From Megasphaera sp. (GTDB lineage Bacteria; Bacillota; Negativicutes; Veillonellales; Megasphaeraceae), in assembly GCA_022641375.1 (NCBI GenBank), contig JALCDF010000012.1, positions 1 through 36,911 of the forward strand: a stretch of DNA of 36,911 nucleotides. The letters run 5' to 3'. Shown here piece after piece: positions 7,150 to 16,271 of the stretch (position 1 is the first letter of the stretch; each line of letters opens with the position of its first letter). The notes beneath the pieces are model-generated. The model worked only from the letters and a program-made list of their open reading frames with translations. It searched no databases and was not told where the DNA came from. The translations under genes were made by a program, and so were the position numbers.

Positions 7150-8425
7150 GAGTCCCTCCCCGGCGGTGGTCATCAATATATTTAGCGGCACTGAGGACGG
7201 CCAGTACATTGTGTTCAAATACGATGCCGCCCTGCAGATAAATCATATAGGGTTCCCGGATAGGACCGTCTGCCGACAGTTCGATGGACGAACCCTGGAC
7301 AAAATCACCGGCAGCCATGATGATTTTATCGGCATAACCCGGCATGTCATCGGGGATAGGCGTCACATGGGCATCTACCGGTGAGAAAGACTGGATGCCC
7401 TGACAGAAGAGGCACATGTTCTTTTCATTTTCCAGATAGATGGTCTGGATCAGGTCGTAGCGGGGTTCTGCCGGCAGCGGGGATACTTTGAAGCCCATTT
7501 TAGAGAAAACGGCAGCTGCAAAAACGGCCCCTTTGATGGCCTGCGCCGTCACATGGGGCGCCATGAAAAATCCCTGAAAAAAGAGACGATAGCCAGCAGC
7601 ATAGGACCCCAGTTCGGTCCCCAGTCCCGGTGCCGTCAGGTAATCGGCAGCCGCATCGACCAGTTCTGCTTTACCGGCAATATAACCGCCGGTCGGGGCA
7701 ATGCCGCCGCCGGGGTTCTTGATGAGCGAACCGGCGATGATATCGGCACCAACTTCCAATGGTTCTTCTTCGGCAGCGAATTCACCGTAACAATTATCAA
7801 CGAAACAGATTGTCTGCGGGCTGGCTTGTTTGACCGCCCCGACGATGGCACGGATATCGGAAATCTTCAGTGAAGCCCGGGTGCTGTAGCCGCGGGAACG
7901 CTGGATGAGCACCAGTTTCGGTTTCTTTTCGCCGACCTTGGCTGCAATCCCTTCCAGATCATAGGTGTTATCTTTCAAGGGGACTTCATCGTAGAGGACA
8001 CCCTTTGATTTCAACGAATGGGCGGTTTCATGCGCATAACCGATGACGCTCTGCATCGTATCATACGGCATACCGATGAGGGACATGAGGGTATCGCCGG
8101 TCTGCAGCAGCGCACAGAGCACCGTTGCCAGGGCGTGGGTGCCCGATACGAAATGAGGCCGCACGATGGCTTTTTCCGCTTTAAATACGGAGGCAAATAC
8201 TTCATCCAGTTTTTCCCGGCCCATATCACTGTATCCATATCCGGAGGTACCGGCAAACTGGTACGAAGAAATTTGTGCGTCTTTATAGGCTTTCAATACT
8301 TTTTCCATGTTGTGCAGGCAAATCGTGTCAATGCGTTCGAACTGGCTGCGGCAGTCCGCCATTGCTTCCTTGCGAATCGTTTCCAAATCAATAGACAAAA
8401 TTCCAGATCCTTTCTTGTCAGACAA
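7142..8425 (-). CDS. Methionine gamma-lyase family protein (aluminium resistance protein family, PLP-dependent)
   Basis: This is a fold-type I PLP enzyme of about 427 residues, related to cystathionine/methionine gamma-lyases but belonging to the separate Firmicute family that includes Bacillus YnbB. Visible hallmarks are SGTHALATVLCAL (cofactor phosphate region), FVDNCYGEFAAEEEP (the Asp that contacts the pyridine nitrogen), AGSLIKNPGGGIAPTGGYIA (the Lys expected to bind PLP) and APGLGTELGSY. The in vivo substrate of this family is not settled, and the aluminium-resistance name is historical. The start is uncertain: 8425 is TTG with only a weak purine stretch before it, and another TTG at 8398 (giving MSIDLETIRKEA) follows AAAGGATCTGGA. 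In both cases it lies just after miaA and overlaps rnmV by 8 bp. Confidence 0.9.
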   Translation of the reverse strand: MSDKKGSGILSIDLETIRKEAMADCRSQFERIDTICLHNMEKVLKAYKDAQISSYQFAGTSGYGYSDMGREKLDEVFASVFKAEKAIVRPHFVSGTHALATVLCALLQTGDTLMSLIGMPYDTMQSVIGYAHETAHSLKSKGVLYDEVPLKDNTYDLEGIAAKVGEKKPKLVLIQRSRGYSTRASLKISDIRAIVGAVKQASPQTICFVDNCYGEFAAEEEPLEVGADIIAGSLIKNPGGGIAPTGGYIAGKAELVDAAADYLTAPGLGTELGSYAAGYRLFFQGFFMAPHVTAQAIKGAVFAAAVFSKMGFKVSPLPAEPRYDLIQTIYLENEKNMCLFCQGIQSFSPVDAHVTPIPDDMPGYADKIIMAAGDFVQGSSIELSADGPIREPYMIYLQGGIVFEHNVLAVLSAAKYIDDHRRGGTHD

Positions 8426-8453
8426 TCTCTATTCAGTAACTATGTATCTATTC

Positions 8454-9395
8454 TTATATATGCGTGAAATACGCCCGGCTGTCAGCAATGACCGCCTGTG
8501 CCAGTGCTTCTTCATCAGCATAGGCATCTTTTTCATACCAATGGACATAGGGCATCCGTTTGAACCACGTCAGCTGGCGTTTGGCAAACCGGCGCGTACG
8601 GATTTTGATGCGTTCGACAGCGTCGTCCTGCGCCATCCGCCCTTGTATGCAGGCTGCCAGTTCTTCGTAACCGATGGCCTTCATGGCCTGGCAGTCCGGT
8701 GCTACGCCGGCTGCCAGGAGGCGCCGTACTTCATCGAGCCAGCCGGCCGCCATCATCAGATCGATGCGCTTCTCGATCCGGTCATAGAGGACCGGCCGCG
8801 GCAGGGACAGCCCGATGACATACGTATCATATACGAGATGGCGGGATTTGCCGGAACGGACGAAGGCTTCCCCTTCGCCGGCTTCGATCGCGGCGATGAG
8901 GCGGTTCAGGCGGTGTGAATTGGCAAACAATTCGTGCCAGTCCTGCGGTTCCCAATGGGTATGCTCCCGTATATAAGACTGTAATTCGTCTTCCGTAGAT
9001 GCGGCGATGCGCGCACAGGCCCGGTCCCGGGCTGCCGCATCCATCGGCGGCGCACTGAAATCATAGCCTTCCACAAAAGACTGCACATACAATCCCGTAC
9101 CGCCGACGAGCAGCGGCATATGCCCCGTTGCTGTCACCTGCTGCACCGCTGCCGCGGCATGGCGGCAGAACGCTGCGGCGGACCAGGCATCGCCGGGATC
9201 GGCCACATCGATCAGATAATGCGTATAGCGTGCCAGTTCAGCCGGCGACGGCTTGGCCGTACCGATATCCATATGACGGTATATCTGATAGGCATCACCG
9301 GATATGATATCCCCGTGAAACGCATCGGCAACGGCAAAGCTGAGGGCCGTCTTGCCCACGGCGGTCGGTCCGATGATGGCAATCAATTTTTCCAT
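8454..9395 (-). CDS. miaA: tRNA dimethylallyltransferase
   Basis: MiaA transfers a dimethylallyl group to N6 of A37 in tRNAs reading UNN codons. The product is the substrate of MiaB, encoded upstream in the same block. The P-loop GPTAVGKTALS is at about residues 8-18, followed by ISGDAYQIYRHMDIGTAKP (the DSMQ-equivalent substrate motif, here DAYQ), VGGTGLYVQSF, and a C-terminal part with RFAKRQLTWFKR. I place the start at 9395 (MEKLIAIIGPTAVGKT, 313 residues, the usual length); an ATG at 9422 would add nine residues inside the preceding gene. GGAGTG lies about 11 bases upstream. The start follows the stop of the RsmJ-like gene after one base. Confidence 0.96.
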   Translation of the reverse strand: MEKLIAIIGPTAVGKTALSFAVADAFHGDIISGDAYQIYRHMDIGTAKPSPAELARYTHYLIDVADPGDAWSAAAFCRHAAAAVQQVTATGHMPLLVGGTGLYVQSFVEGYDFSAPPMDAAARDRACARIAASTEDELQSYIREHTHWEPQDWHELFANSHRLNRLIAAIEAGEGEAFVRSGKSRHLVYDTYVIGLSLPRPVLYDRIEKRIDLMMAAGWLDEVRRLLAAGVAPDCQAMKAIGYEELAACIQGRMAQDDAVERIKIRTRRFAKRQLTWFKRMPYVHWYEKDAYADEEALAQAVIADSRAYFTHI

Positions 9396-9396
9396 T

Positions 9397-10188
9397 TCAT
9401 ATATCACACTCCAATACGGCATATCCTATGCGGCTATATGTTCCGCCATATAGTGTAACGTCCGGGAAGTCTTTCGTCAAGGTGCGGAAATCCCGTCCTT
9501 TGATGACGACGCGCCGCCGGGCCTTGCGCAGCGCCTGTTCAATCCGCTGCGGTGTCAGCGGATCATGGTCCATGATGGCCCGCACGGGATAGAACTGGCT
9601 GCTCGTCTCCACGGGCCGGTGGAACATGGGGTCAAAATACAGGATATCATACGACGGTGCATCGCTTGCATCCAGATACGTGCCGTAATCTCCGCAAGTC
9701 AGGGAAATGCGCCGCAAGGCTGCCGTCACGTCGGCATAGTCATGGACAAACCGGCTGAATCCCCAACCCGTCACGGCTGCCACCAACGGCGAGATTTCCA
9801 AGGCCTGTACGACCGAACCCGCCGGCAAGGCAAACGAGGCCACCAGGGTATCAGCTCCGAACCCGCAGGTACAGTCGAGGAAACGTACCGGTTCCCGGGC
9901 GCCCAGCGCTTCTATGAAATGATCTGTCATCCCCTGCCGGATATGCTGGATGCGCAGTTCAGCCATATTGAGGTTGAAATAGTGTGTTCCTTCAGGCCGG
10001 ACGATCTGCGGTCCCCGCGTCGTATAGATGAGGAAATCGTCCCCGCAGGCCGTCCGGATCTGTTCCGTAGTCCGTCCGTCCCGCGGTACATATACGGCAC
10101 CGATGGACGCGGCCCACGCTGCCGCTTCCGCCTGCAGCACGGCTTTGGCCTTCAGCGACGGAATCACATATATCATGCCGCTGCTCAT
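9397..10188 (-). CDS. Class I SAM-dependent methyltransferase, RsmJ-like
   Basis: The 263-residue protein has the SAM motif FLDCTCGFGADTLVAS near the middle, then QALEISPLVAAV (post-I acidic region) and DILYFDPMFHRP (motif IV). The DPMF sequence together with an E-x-SPLVAA post-I motif is what RsmJ (16S rRNA m2G1516 methyltransferase) proteins show, and a neighbouring rRNA methyltransferase (rsmA) fits rRNA modification. The N-terminal 70 residues (YVPRDGRTTEQI) differ from the Enterobacterial enzyme, so the exact target is an inference. The start overlaps the mutL stop by 4 bp (ATGA), and the gene ends one base before miaA. Confidence 0.8.
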   Translation of the reverse strand: MSSGMIYVIPSLKAKAVLQAEAAAWAASIGAVYVPRDGRTTEQIRTACGDDFLIYTTRGPQIVRPEGTHYFNLNMAELRIQHIRQGMTDHFIEALGAREPVRFLDCTCGFGADTLVASFALPAGSVVQALEISPLVAAVTGWGFSRFVHDYADVTAALRRISLTCGDYGTYLDASDAPSYDILYFDPMFHRPVETSSQFYPVRAIMDHDPLTPQRIEQALRKARRRVVIKGRDFRTLTKDFPDVTLYGGTYSRIGYAVLECDI

Positions 10189-12113
10189 GTCCGTTTAAAT
10201 AATTTAGCCAGTTCATCGGGGGTGAACCGTACGATAATCGGCCGGCCGTGCGGGCATACATACGGCTTATCCGTATGGAACAAGTCTTCCAGCAGCTGTT
10301 TCATCTGGCGTATATTCAGCGTGTCACCGGCTTTAACCGCGCCGTGGCACGACAAATAGGCCAGGGACCGATGCCGCAGCGTCGCTTTATCGATATGGGT
10401 ATCTTCCCGCAGCGCCAGGCAGATATCCTGAAGAGACCCGGCAATATCGCCGGTCGGCAGATCCGCCGGTGCTTCTTCGATACGCAGTGCCGTCGGACCC
10501 GCTTCGGAGTAGGCATAGCCAAGATCCGCAAAGACATCCTTCTGTTCCGTGAGCAGCGTCATATCCGCTTCGTCCATTTCAACGAATTCGGCTGTCAGCA
10601 GCTGCTGGCTCGGCATTTTTTCGACCCGCTTGCAGAAACGGTCGTAGCGGATCCGTTCGTGGGCCGCATGCTGATCGACGATATACAGGTCCTGTCCTTT
10701 TTTGGCAATGATAAAGCAATCCGCCACTTCCCCCAGGGGAATGAACACATCTTCATCACCGTCAAAGGTAATGGCCGGTACTGCCGGTGCTGCGGCCGGC
10801 CCTGATACAGCCGGTGCTGCCGGGGTTTCCAGCGCTGTATGGAACTCGTGCATCTGCGCCGGTGAATAGTTATTGGGCGTATAGGCTGTCCCGGCCGGTT
10901 CATTCATCATCCCCCGCGAATGCGACGGATAAGAGCCGGCAGCCGGAACTGTCCGTTCCGGACGGCCTGCAGCCGCATCCGGTTCGGCAAACGGCAGTGC
11001 CGTCGTCGTCATCGGTGTCACTGCTGTCTGTTCATTCAATTCCAGCTGCTGTTCTTTTTTTTCTATGGTATCGATCTGCCGGTGGTTAAAATCCACATTG
11101 GTCGCGATTTGTTCCGGCTTTTCCTGATCGACGAGCGCCGTCACGATGCTATGATACATGGCCCGGTACACGCTCTGTTCATCGGCGAATTTGATTTCCG
11201 TCTTGGCCGGATGGACATTGACATCGACAGAAGCCGGATCCATATGGAGATGGATGACCGCGAAGGGATACCCCGACTTGGGCAGCATGGCATGATAGGC
11301 ATTGTCCACGGCTTTGAACATGAGGGGATTGTGGATCATGCGGAAATTGACGATACACGTCTGCCAGGCCCGCGAGCTCTTGAGGACCGACGGTTTGCCA
11401 ATATATCCTTCAATGGTAATACCGTTATCGTCATAGGAAATGGGGAAAATTTCTTTAGCTGTAGACGCTCCGTAAATATTGGCAATGGTTTCTTTCAAAT
11501 CGCCGCCTCCGCCGGTATGGATCGTCGTACGGCCGTTATTGATAAAGGTAAACTCGATAGCCGGATGCGCCAGTGCCAGTTTAGTAATCATTTCACTGAT
11601 ACGGGAACTTTCCGTCCGTTCGCTCTTGAGGAATTTCCGCCGTGCCGGCGTATTATAAAACAAATCACTGACTTCCATCGTCGTCCCTGCCGGTGCGCCG
11701 GCCTGATCTTCGCTTATGATGCGGCCGCCGTCCAAAATGATATGGACAGCAAATTCCGCATCGGCCTGCCGGGTCGTAATCTGCATGTGGGATACAGCGG
11801 CGATACTGGGAACGGCTTCGCCGCGGAATCCCAGAGAACTGATGGCGAAGATATCTTCTACCGATGATATCTTGCTGGTCGCATGGCGGACGATGCATTT
11901 ATGGGCATCTTCGGCACTCATGCCGCAGCCGTTATCGGTGACCCGCATATAAGACTGGCCGCCGTCGGCGATTTCCGCTTCAATGGCCGTCGCTCCGGCA
12001 TCGATGGCATTTTCTACCAGTTCCTTGATGCACGAAGCCGGCCGTTCGACGACTTCGCCGGCAGCGATTTTATTACACGTTGCTTCATCCAGTACATTGA
12101 TGATAGAACTCAT
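10185..12113 (-). CDS. mutL: DNA mismatch repair protein MutL
   Basis: This 642-residue GHKL ATPase is recruited by MutS. The N-terminal domain shows ELVENAIDAG, DNGCGM, HATSKI and the GFRGEA lid sequence within the first 100 residues. After a Pro/Ala/Thr-rich linker (about residues 360-450) the C-terminal dimerisation/endonuclease domain shows DQHAAHERIRYD, SCHGAVKAGD and the terminal CPHGRP. These motifs mark the endonuclease-competent MutL found in bacteria lacking MutH. The last position of the DQHA-x2-E-x4-E motif is Asp rather than Glu here. The start overlaps the mutS stop by 4 bp (ATGA), so production of the two is coupled. Confidence 0.97.
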   Translation of the reverse strand: MSSIINVLDEATCNKIAAGEVVERPASCIKELVENAIDAGATAIEAEIADGGQSYMRVTDNGCGMSAEDAHKCIVRHATSKISSVEDIFAISSLGFRGEAVPSIAAVSHMQITTRQADAEFAVHIILDGGRIISEDQAGAPAGTTMEVSDLFYNTPARRKFLKSERTESSRISEMITKLALAHPAIEFTFINNGRTTIHTGGGGDLKETIANIYGASTAKEIFPISYDDNGITIEGYIGKPSVLKSSRAWQTCIVNFRMIHNPLMFKAVDNAYHAMLPKSGYPFAVIHLHMDPASVDVNVHPAKTEIKFADEQSVYRAMYHSIVTALVDQEKPEQIATNVDFNHRQIDTIEKKEQQLELNEQTAVTPMTTTALPFAEPDAAAGRPERTVPAAGSYPSHSRGMMNEPAGTAYTPNNYSPAQMHEFHTALETPAAPAVSGPAAAPAVPAITFDGDEDVFIPLGEVADCFIIAKKGQDLYIVDQHAAHERIRYDRFCKRVEKMPSQQLLTAEFVEMDEADMTLLTEQKDVFADLGYAYSEAGPTALRIEEAPADLPTGDIAGSLQDICLALREDTHIDKATLRHRSLAYLSCHGAVKAGDTLNIRQMKQLLEDLFHTDKPYVCPHGRPIIVRFTPDELAKLFKRT

Positions 12114-14710
12114 GGCATTCCGCTCCCTTTCTTCGCTTCGTTCTGTAAGCCGTACAGAAATGAAATGGCCTCTATCGGTGTCATGCTGGTCACATCGACA
12201 GATAACAATTTATCTACGACCGGACTGGTGAACAGGCTGTCCTCAGCGGCCGCCGGCTGCGGCGCTGCCGCTGTCGTCGTCACCACCGGTGCGCCTTGGG
12301 ATTCCAGTTCCGCCAGGATGACATCGGCTCGTTTCAACAGGCTTTCCGGCAGGCCCGCCAGACGGGCTACGTGCAAGCCGTAGCTCTTATCGGCACCGCC
12401 GGGGACGATACGCCGCAGGAATTTGATGTTCTTTCCCCGTTCCTTGACGGCTACGGTATAATTCTTTATCTTATCGGAGTCATCCGCCATGGCGATGAGC
12501 TCATGGTAGTGCGTCGCAAATAAGGTCAGGGCATGAATATGGCCGAGGCAGTATTCGATGACCGCCCGGGCAATGGACATACCGTCAAAGGTGCTCGTAC
12601 CGCGGCCGATTTCATCGAGGATGAGCAGGCTGCGTGCCGTCGCATGTTTGAGGATATATGAGACTTCCTTCATTTCCACCATGAACGTACTCTGGCCGGT
12701 CAATATATCATCGCTGGCCCCGATCCGCGTAAATATGCGGTCGACAGGGCAAATGGATGCAGACCGCGCCGGAATGAACGAACCGGCCTGAGCCATGAGG
12801 ACCAATACGGCAACCTGGCGCATATACGTCGATTTGCCGGCCATATTAGGCCCCGTGATGACCAGTACTTCATGATCATGATGATTCAGGAGCGTATCGT
12901 TGGGGACAAACAATTCGCTCTTCAGATACCGTTCGATAATAGGATGACGGCCGTCCTTGATCCGGATGACCTGATCCCGGTTCAATTCCGGACGTATATA
13001 ATGATTATCATAGGCCGCACAGGCCATACTATACAGGCAGTCTACGCGGGCGATGGCCCGGGCCGTCGCCTGCATGGCCGGGATATAGGCCTGGATATCC
13101 TTTCGGATCTGTCCGAATAGTTCGTATTCCAGTGCCAGCATCCGTTCCTGCGACGTGAGCACTTTGACTTCGAATTCTTTCAGTTCCGGTGTAATATACC
13201 GTTCGGCATTGACCAGTGTCTGTTTACGAATATAATAATCTGGGACGGGTTTGGTATTGGCATGAGAAATTTCGAAATAATAGCCAAAGACCTTAGTATA
13301 GCCGATTTTCATCTTGATACCGGTCTTTTCTTTTTCCTTTTCTTCCATTTCCTGCAAATAGGCATGGCTGTTCACCGCAATCGCCCGGATTTCGTCCAGG
13401 TCCTGCGAGTATCCGTCCCGGATGACGCCGCCGTTGCGGATGACGACGCCGGGATCGTCTTTGATGGCCCGGCATAGCAGCGTATACACTTCATCATGCG
13501 TCTGCAGCCGGGTATTCAGCCGCTGCAGCAATTCTGCCGACGTCTGCGACAGGATTTCTTTGAGCTGGGGAATCACTGCCAGCGATTCCCGCAACGCCAC
13601 TAAATCTTTAGGACTGACCGTACCGGTTTCGATCCGCGTCAGGATCCGTTCAAAATCGTATATCCGGTCCAGCACATCCGACAAGTCCTGCCGTATGATT
13701 TCATGATCCAGGATATCCTGTACGGCATCCTGCCGCAATACGATATCGGAAATGCGCAGCAGCGGCGCTTCCAGCCATTTGCGCAGCAGCCGGCCGCCCA
13801 TCGCCGTATTCGTCCGGTCGAGGATGTCCAGCAGGGTACCCTTGCGACCGCCGTCACGGACATTCTGCGTCACTTCCAGATGATGCAGGCTGGCCGCGTC
13901 GATGACGAGGCTGCGGTCGTTGTCGATACGCTGCAATGAATTGATATGGGAAATATCGGACTGCATGACATCTTCGACATAGGTCAGGAGAATGCCGATA
14001 CACGTTCCGGCCTGTCCGGCAGCAGCAAAGTCTTCCTTGGGGAAATATCCGGCCGCTTTTTCACGGTAATCCACTTCATCGTCAGCATCAAACGCCGTCA
14101 CGGTACACTGCGACATATGGCTGCGCAGATATTCCAGCACGGCGTCCATGGACTGTTCCATCGCGGAATAAATGATTTCACTGGGCTGATAAACCGACAA
14201 TATATCAAATATACTGTCTTCCATGGCCGTGGCAGCACAGACAGACCACAGGCATTCACCGGTGGTCACATCCATGAGAGCTATGGAAATCAATTCATTC
14301 TTTTCGGTCAGGCAGCCGATATAGTTATTCTTTTTCGACGCTACGGCATTTTCCAGCGTAATGGTCCCCGGCGTAATCACTTTGATGATTTTCCGCTTGA
14401 CCAGCCCTTTGGCCAGTTTGGGGTCTTCCATCTGTTCGCAAATAGCTACTTTGTACCCCTTCTGGACCAGCCGTTCGATATACGTATCCGCCGAATGGAA
14501 CGGTACGCCGCACATGGGTACCTTTTCTTTATTGGCGCCGGCCCGGCCGGTCAGGGTCAGGTCCAGCTCCCGCGATGCCGTCAGGGCATCTTCAAAAAAC
14601 ATTTCATAAAAGTCACCCAGGCGGAAAAACAGTATTTTATCCGGGCATTGTTCTTTGACTTCCAAGTATTGCCGCATCATGGGAGTCTGTTTGACTGTAT
14701 CGACCAACAT
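12110..14710 (-). CDS. mutS: DNA mismatch repair protein MutS
   Basis: MutS recognises mismatches and small loops and uses ATP to signal to MutL. At 866 residues it has the usual length. The mismatch-intercalating Phe-x-Glu is in LGDFYEMFFEDA at about residue 37. The connector and lever domains follow, then Walker A GPNMAGKSTYMRQ near residue 620, Walker B with LLILDEIGRGTSTFDG, and ATHYHEL. The C-terminus has an Ala/Thr/Pro linker and a short helical tail (SMTPIEAISFLYGLQNEA), which in other species mediates tetramers. AAGGAGG lies only two bases before the ATG at 14710, so the TTG codon directly after it could also be used. The gene lies 8 bases after miaB. Confidence 0.97.
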   Translation of the reverse strand: MLVDTVKQTPMMRQYLEVKEQCPDKILFFRLGDFYEMFFEDALTASRELDLTLTGRAGANKEKVPMCGVPFHSADTYIERLVQKGYKVAICEQMEDPKLAKGLVKRKIIKVITPGTITLENAVASKKNNYIGCLTEKNELISIALMDVTTGECLWSVCAATAMEDSIFDILSVYQPSEIIYSAMEQSMDAVLEYLRSHMSQCTVTAFDADDEVDYREKAAGYFPKEDFAAAGQAGTCIGILLTYVEDVMQSDISHINSLQRIDNDRSLVIDAASLHHLEVTQNVRDGGRKGTLLDILDRTNTAMGGRLLRKWLEAPLLRISDIVLRQDAVQDILDHEIIRQDLSDVLDRIYDFERILTRIETGTVSPKDLVALRESLAVIPQLKEILSQTSAELLQRLNTRLQTHDEVYTLLCRAIKDDPGVVIRNGGVIRDGYSQDLDEIRAIAVNSHAYLQEMEEKEKEKTGIKMKIGYTKVFGYYFEISHANTKPVPDYYIRKQTLVNAERYITPELKEFEVKVLTSQERMLALEYELFGQIRKDIQAYIPAMQATARAIARVDCLYSMACAAYDNHYIRPELNRDQVIRIKDGRHPIIERYLKSELFVPNDTLLNHHDHEVLVITGPNMAGKSTYMRQVAVLVLMAQAGSFIPARSASICPVDRIFTRIGASDDILTGQSTFMVEMKEVSYILKHATARSLLILDEIGRGTSTFDGMSIARAVIEYCLGHIHALTLFATHYHELIAMADDSDKIKNYTVAVKERGKNIKFLRRIVPGGADKSYGLHVARLAGLPESLLKRADVILAELESQGAPVVTTTAAAPQPAAAEDSLFTSPVVDKLLSVDVTSMTPIEAISFLYGLQNEAKKGSGMP

Positions 14711-14718
14711 ATCCTCCT

Positions 14719-16047
14719 TTAACGGACAAGATGCCCTTTCAATACCCAGGTCTGTCCCTTGTCCACCGCAACGGGTACCGTATCACCGATGGATACGGAG
14801 CCGTCATTTTCCCATATAATCATTTTATTCCCTGTCGTCCGTCCGAACCAATGATTCTTATCATTTTTCGTCGGTCCTTCAACGATGACGTCATATACAT
14901 CGTGTTCCATAGCCTGATTCTTGGCCAGGCTGTATATGTTCTGCACATCCATGAGGCGCCGCAGCCGGCGGCTCTTTTCATCCTGCGGAATCTGATTCGG
15001 CATGGTCGCCGCCGGTGTCCCCGTGCGCGGTGAATAGATGAACGTATAGGCCATATCGTATTGGACTTGTTTCAGCAGATCCAGCGTTTCCTGGAACATC
15101 GCTTCCGTTTCACCGGGAAATCCTACGATGATATCAGTCGTCAGGACCAGGTCGGGAATCCGCTTCCGGGCATAGTCGACGAGTTCATTATACTTTTCTA
15201 CCGTATAGCCGCGGTTCATTTTTTTCAACAGTTCATCAGAGCCGCTTTGTATGGGCAGATGCATGTGATTGACGACTTTGGAGCATTCGGCGATAGCGTC
15301 GATGACGGCGAAGTTCATATCCTTCGGATGGCTGGTCATATACCGCACCCGTTCGATGCCGTCTATGTGGTCTACGGCCCGCAGCAGTGTTGCGAAGTCC
15401 GTACCGTCCTTAAGGTCGAGGCCATAGGAGTTTACATTTTGTCCCAGCAGGGTGATTTCTTTATATCCTTCGGCAGCAATCCCTTCGATTTCTTTGACGA
15501 TATCCGCCACGGGACGGCTCACTTCACGGCCCCGGACGTACGGAACGATGCAATAGGTGCAGAATTTATTGCAGCCGTTCATGATGGGGACCCAGGCAAA
15601 GAACTTCTGGAACCGCTTCGTCGGCAGTTCATGAAACGCCGGCAACGCCATATCGGCAGCCATATAATGATCAGAACGATGCTGCCGTTCTTTGATGAGT
15701 TCCACCAGTTTATGGATATTATGGGTACCGATGACCAGATCGATATGCGGCGCCCGTTCAAACAATTTATCTTTCCATTCCTGCGCCATGCAGCCCGTCA
15801 CGGCAATGATCAAATCGGGATTGCGGGTCTTCAGATGTTTCAGTTCGCCGATTTTGCCCAACGTCTTGCCTTCCGCCGTTTCGCGGACGCAGCACGTATT
15901 GAGTAAAATAACATCGGCGATATCCTTGTCATCAGTCATATGATAGCCCAGTTCTTCCAACTGGCCGGCATATCGTTCGCTGTCACTTTCATTCATCTGA
16001 CAACCGTAGGTCTGTATAAAATAAAAACGATTTCCAAGTGCATCCAT
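14719..16047 (-). CDS. miaB: tRNA-2-methylthio-N6-dimethylallyladenosine synthase
   Basis: MiaB is a radical-SAM methylthiotransferase that adds a methylthio group at C2 of i6A37 in tRNA, the step after MiaA. The N-terminal UPF0004 domain has three cluster-binding Cys, in TYGCQMNESDS, NTCCVRE and VTGCMAQ. The radical SAM cluster motif C-x3-C-x2-C is in GCNKFCTYCIVP, with LLGQNVNSYG following. The C-terminal TRAM domain (VIVEGPTKND to the end) binds tRNA. I prefer the start at 16047 (MDALGNRFYF, about 442 residues), which has GGAGAG 9 bases upstream; the ATG at 16086 lacks a ribosome-binding site. It is the first gene of the eight-gene minus-strand block. Confidence 0.95.
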   Translation of the reverse strand: MDALGNRFYFIQTYGCQMNESDSERYAGQLEELGYHMTDDKDIADVILLNTCCVRETAEGKTLGKIGELKHLKTRNPDLIIAVTGCMAQEWKDKLFERAPHIDLVIGTHNIHKLVELIKERQHRSDHYMAADMALPAFHELPTKRFQKFFAWVPIMNGCNKFCTYCIVPYVRGREVSRPVADIVKEIEGIAAEGYKEITLLGQNVNSYGLDLKDGTDFATLLRAVDHIDGIERVRYMTSHPKDMNFAVIDAIAECSKVVNHMHLPIQSGSDELLKKMNRGYTVEKYNELVDYARKRIPDLVLTTDIIVGFPGETEAMFQETLDLLKQVQYDMAYTFIYSPRTGTPAATMPNQIPQDEKSRRLRRLMDVQNIYSLAKNQAMEHDVYDVIVEGPTKNDKNHWFGRTTGNKMIIWENDGSVSIGDTVPVAVDKGQTWVLKGHLVR

Positions 16048-16217
16048 ACTCTCTATCTCTCCATTTTCATATATCATTTTAATCATATTATCTTATTAGG
16101 GTTTTATAGTATAGTTTATCATAGATAGCTGGCCTTAAGCAAGTATACCGGAACCGAAGAAAGGTAATTTTATACACGATTCCCCCCGGCAAACCAATAT
16201 CACCCCAGGCCGGTCTA

Positions 16218-16246
16218 TTGCTATTTCATCAAAAGTTCCGTATACT
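16218..16246 (+). promoter_or_regulatory. Promoter of the DUF805 gene
   Basis: TTGCTA at 16218-16223 and TATACT at 16241-16246 are 17 bp apart. Transcription would start near 16253, leaving a leader of about 20 bases with GAGGAG before the ATG at 16272. It also rules out the longer reading frame that begins at 16218, since that codon falls in the -35 box. Confidence 0.7.
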
Positions 16247-16271
16247 AATACTCAGTGAGGAGTTGGTACGA

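Noticed and set aside
9565-10359. 264-codon plus-strand frame opposite the RsmJ-like gene and the end of mutL
   Set aside because: It is antisense to well-supported genes, crosses a gene boundary, is rich in His/Arg/Gly as expected of a reverse-complement shadow, and has no ribosome-binding site.
10920-11867. 315-codon plus-strand frame opposite mutL
   Set aside because: It is a shadow frame of mutL with Arg/Phe/Asp-heavy composition and no recognisable domain.
13946-14722. 258-codon plus-strand frame opposite mutS
   Set aside because: It is a shadow of the mutS coding strand with no domain or start signal.
15061-15906. 281-codon plus-strand frame opposite miaB
   Set aside because: It is antisense to a certain gene, with repetitive Phe/Asp/His content typical of complements of coding DNA.
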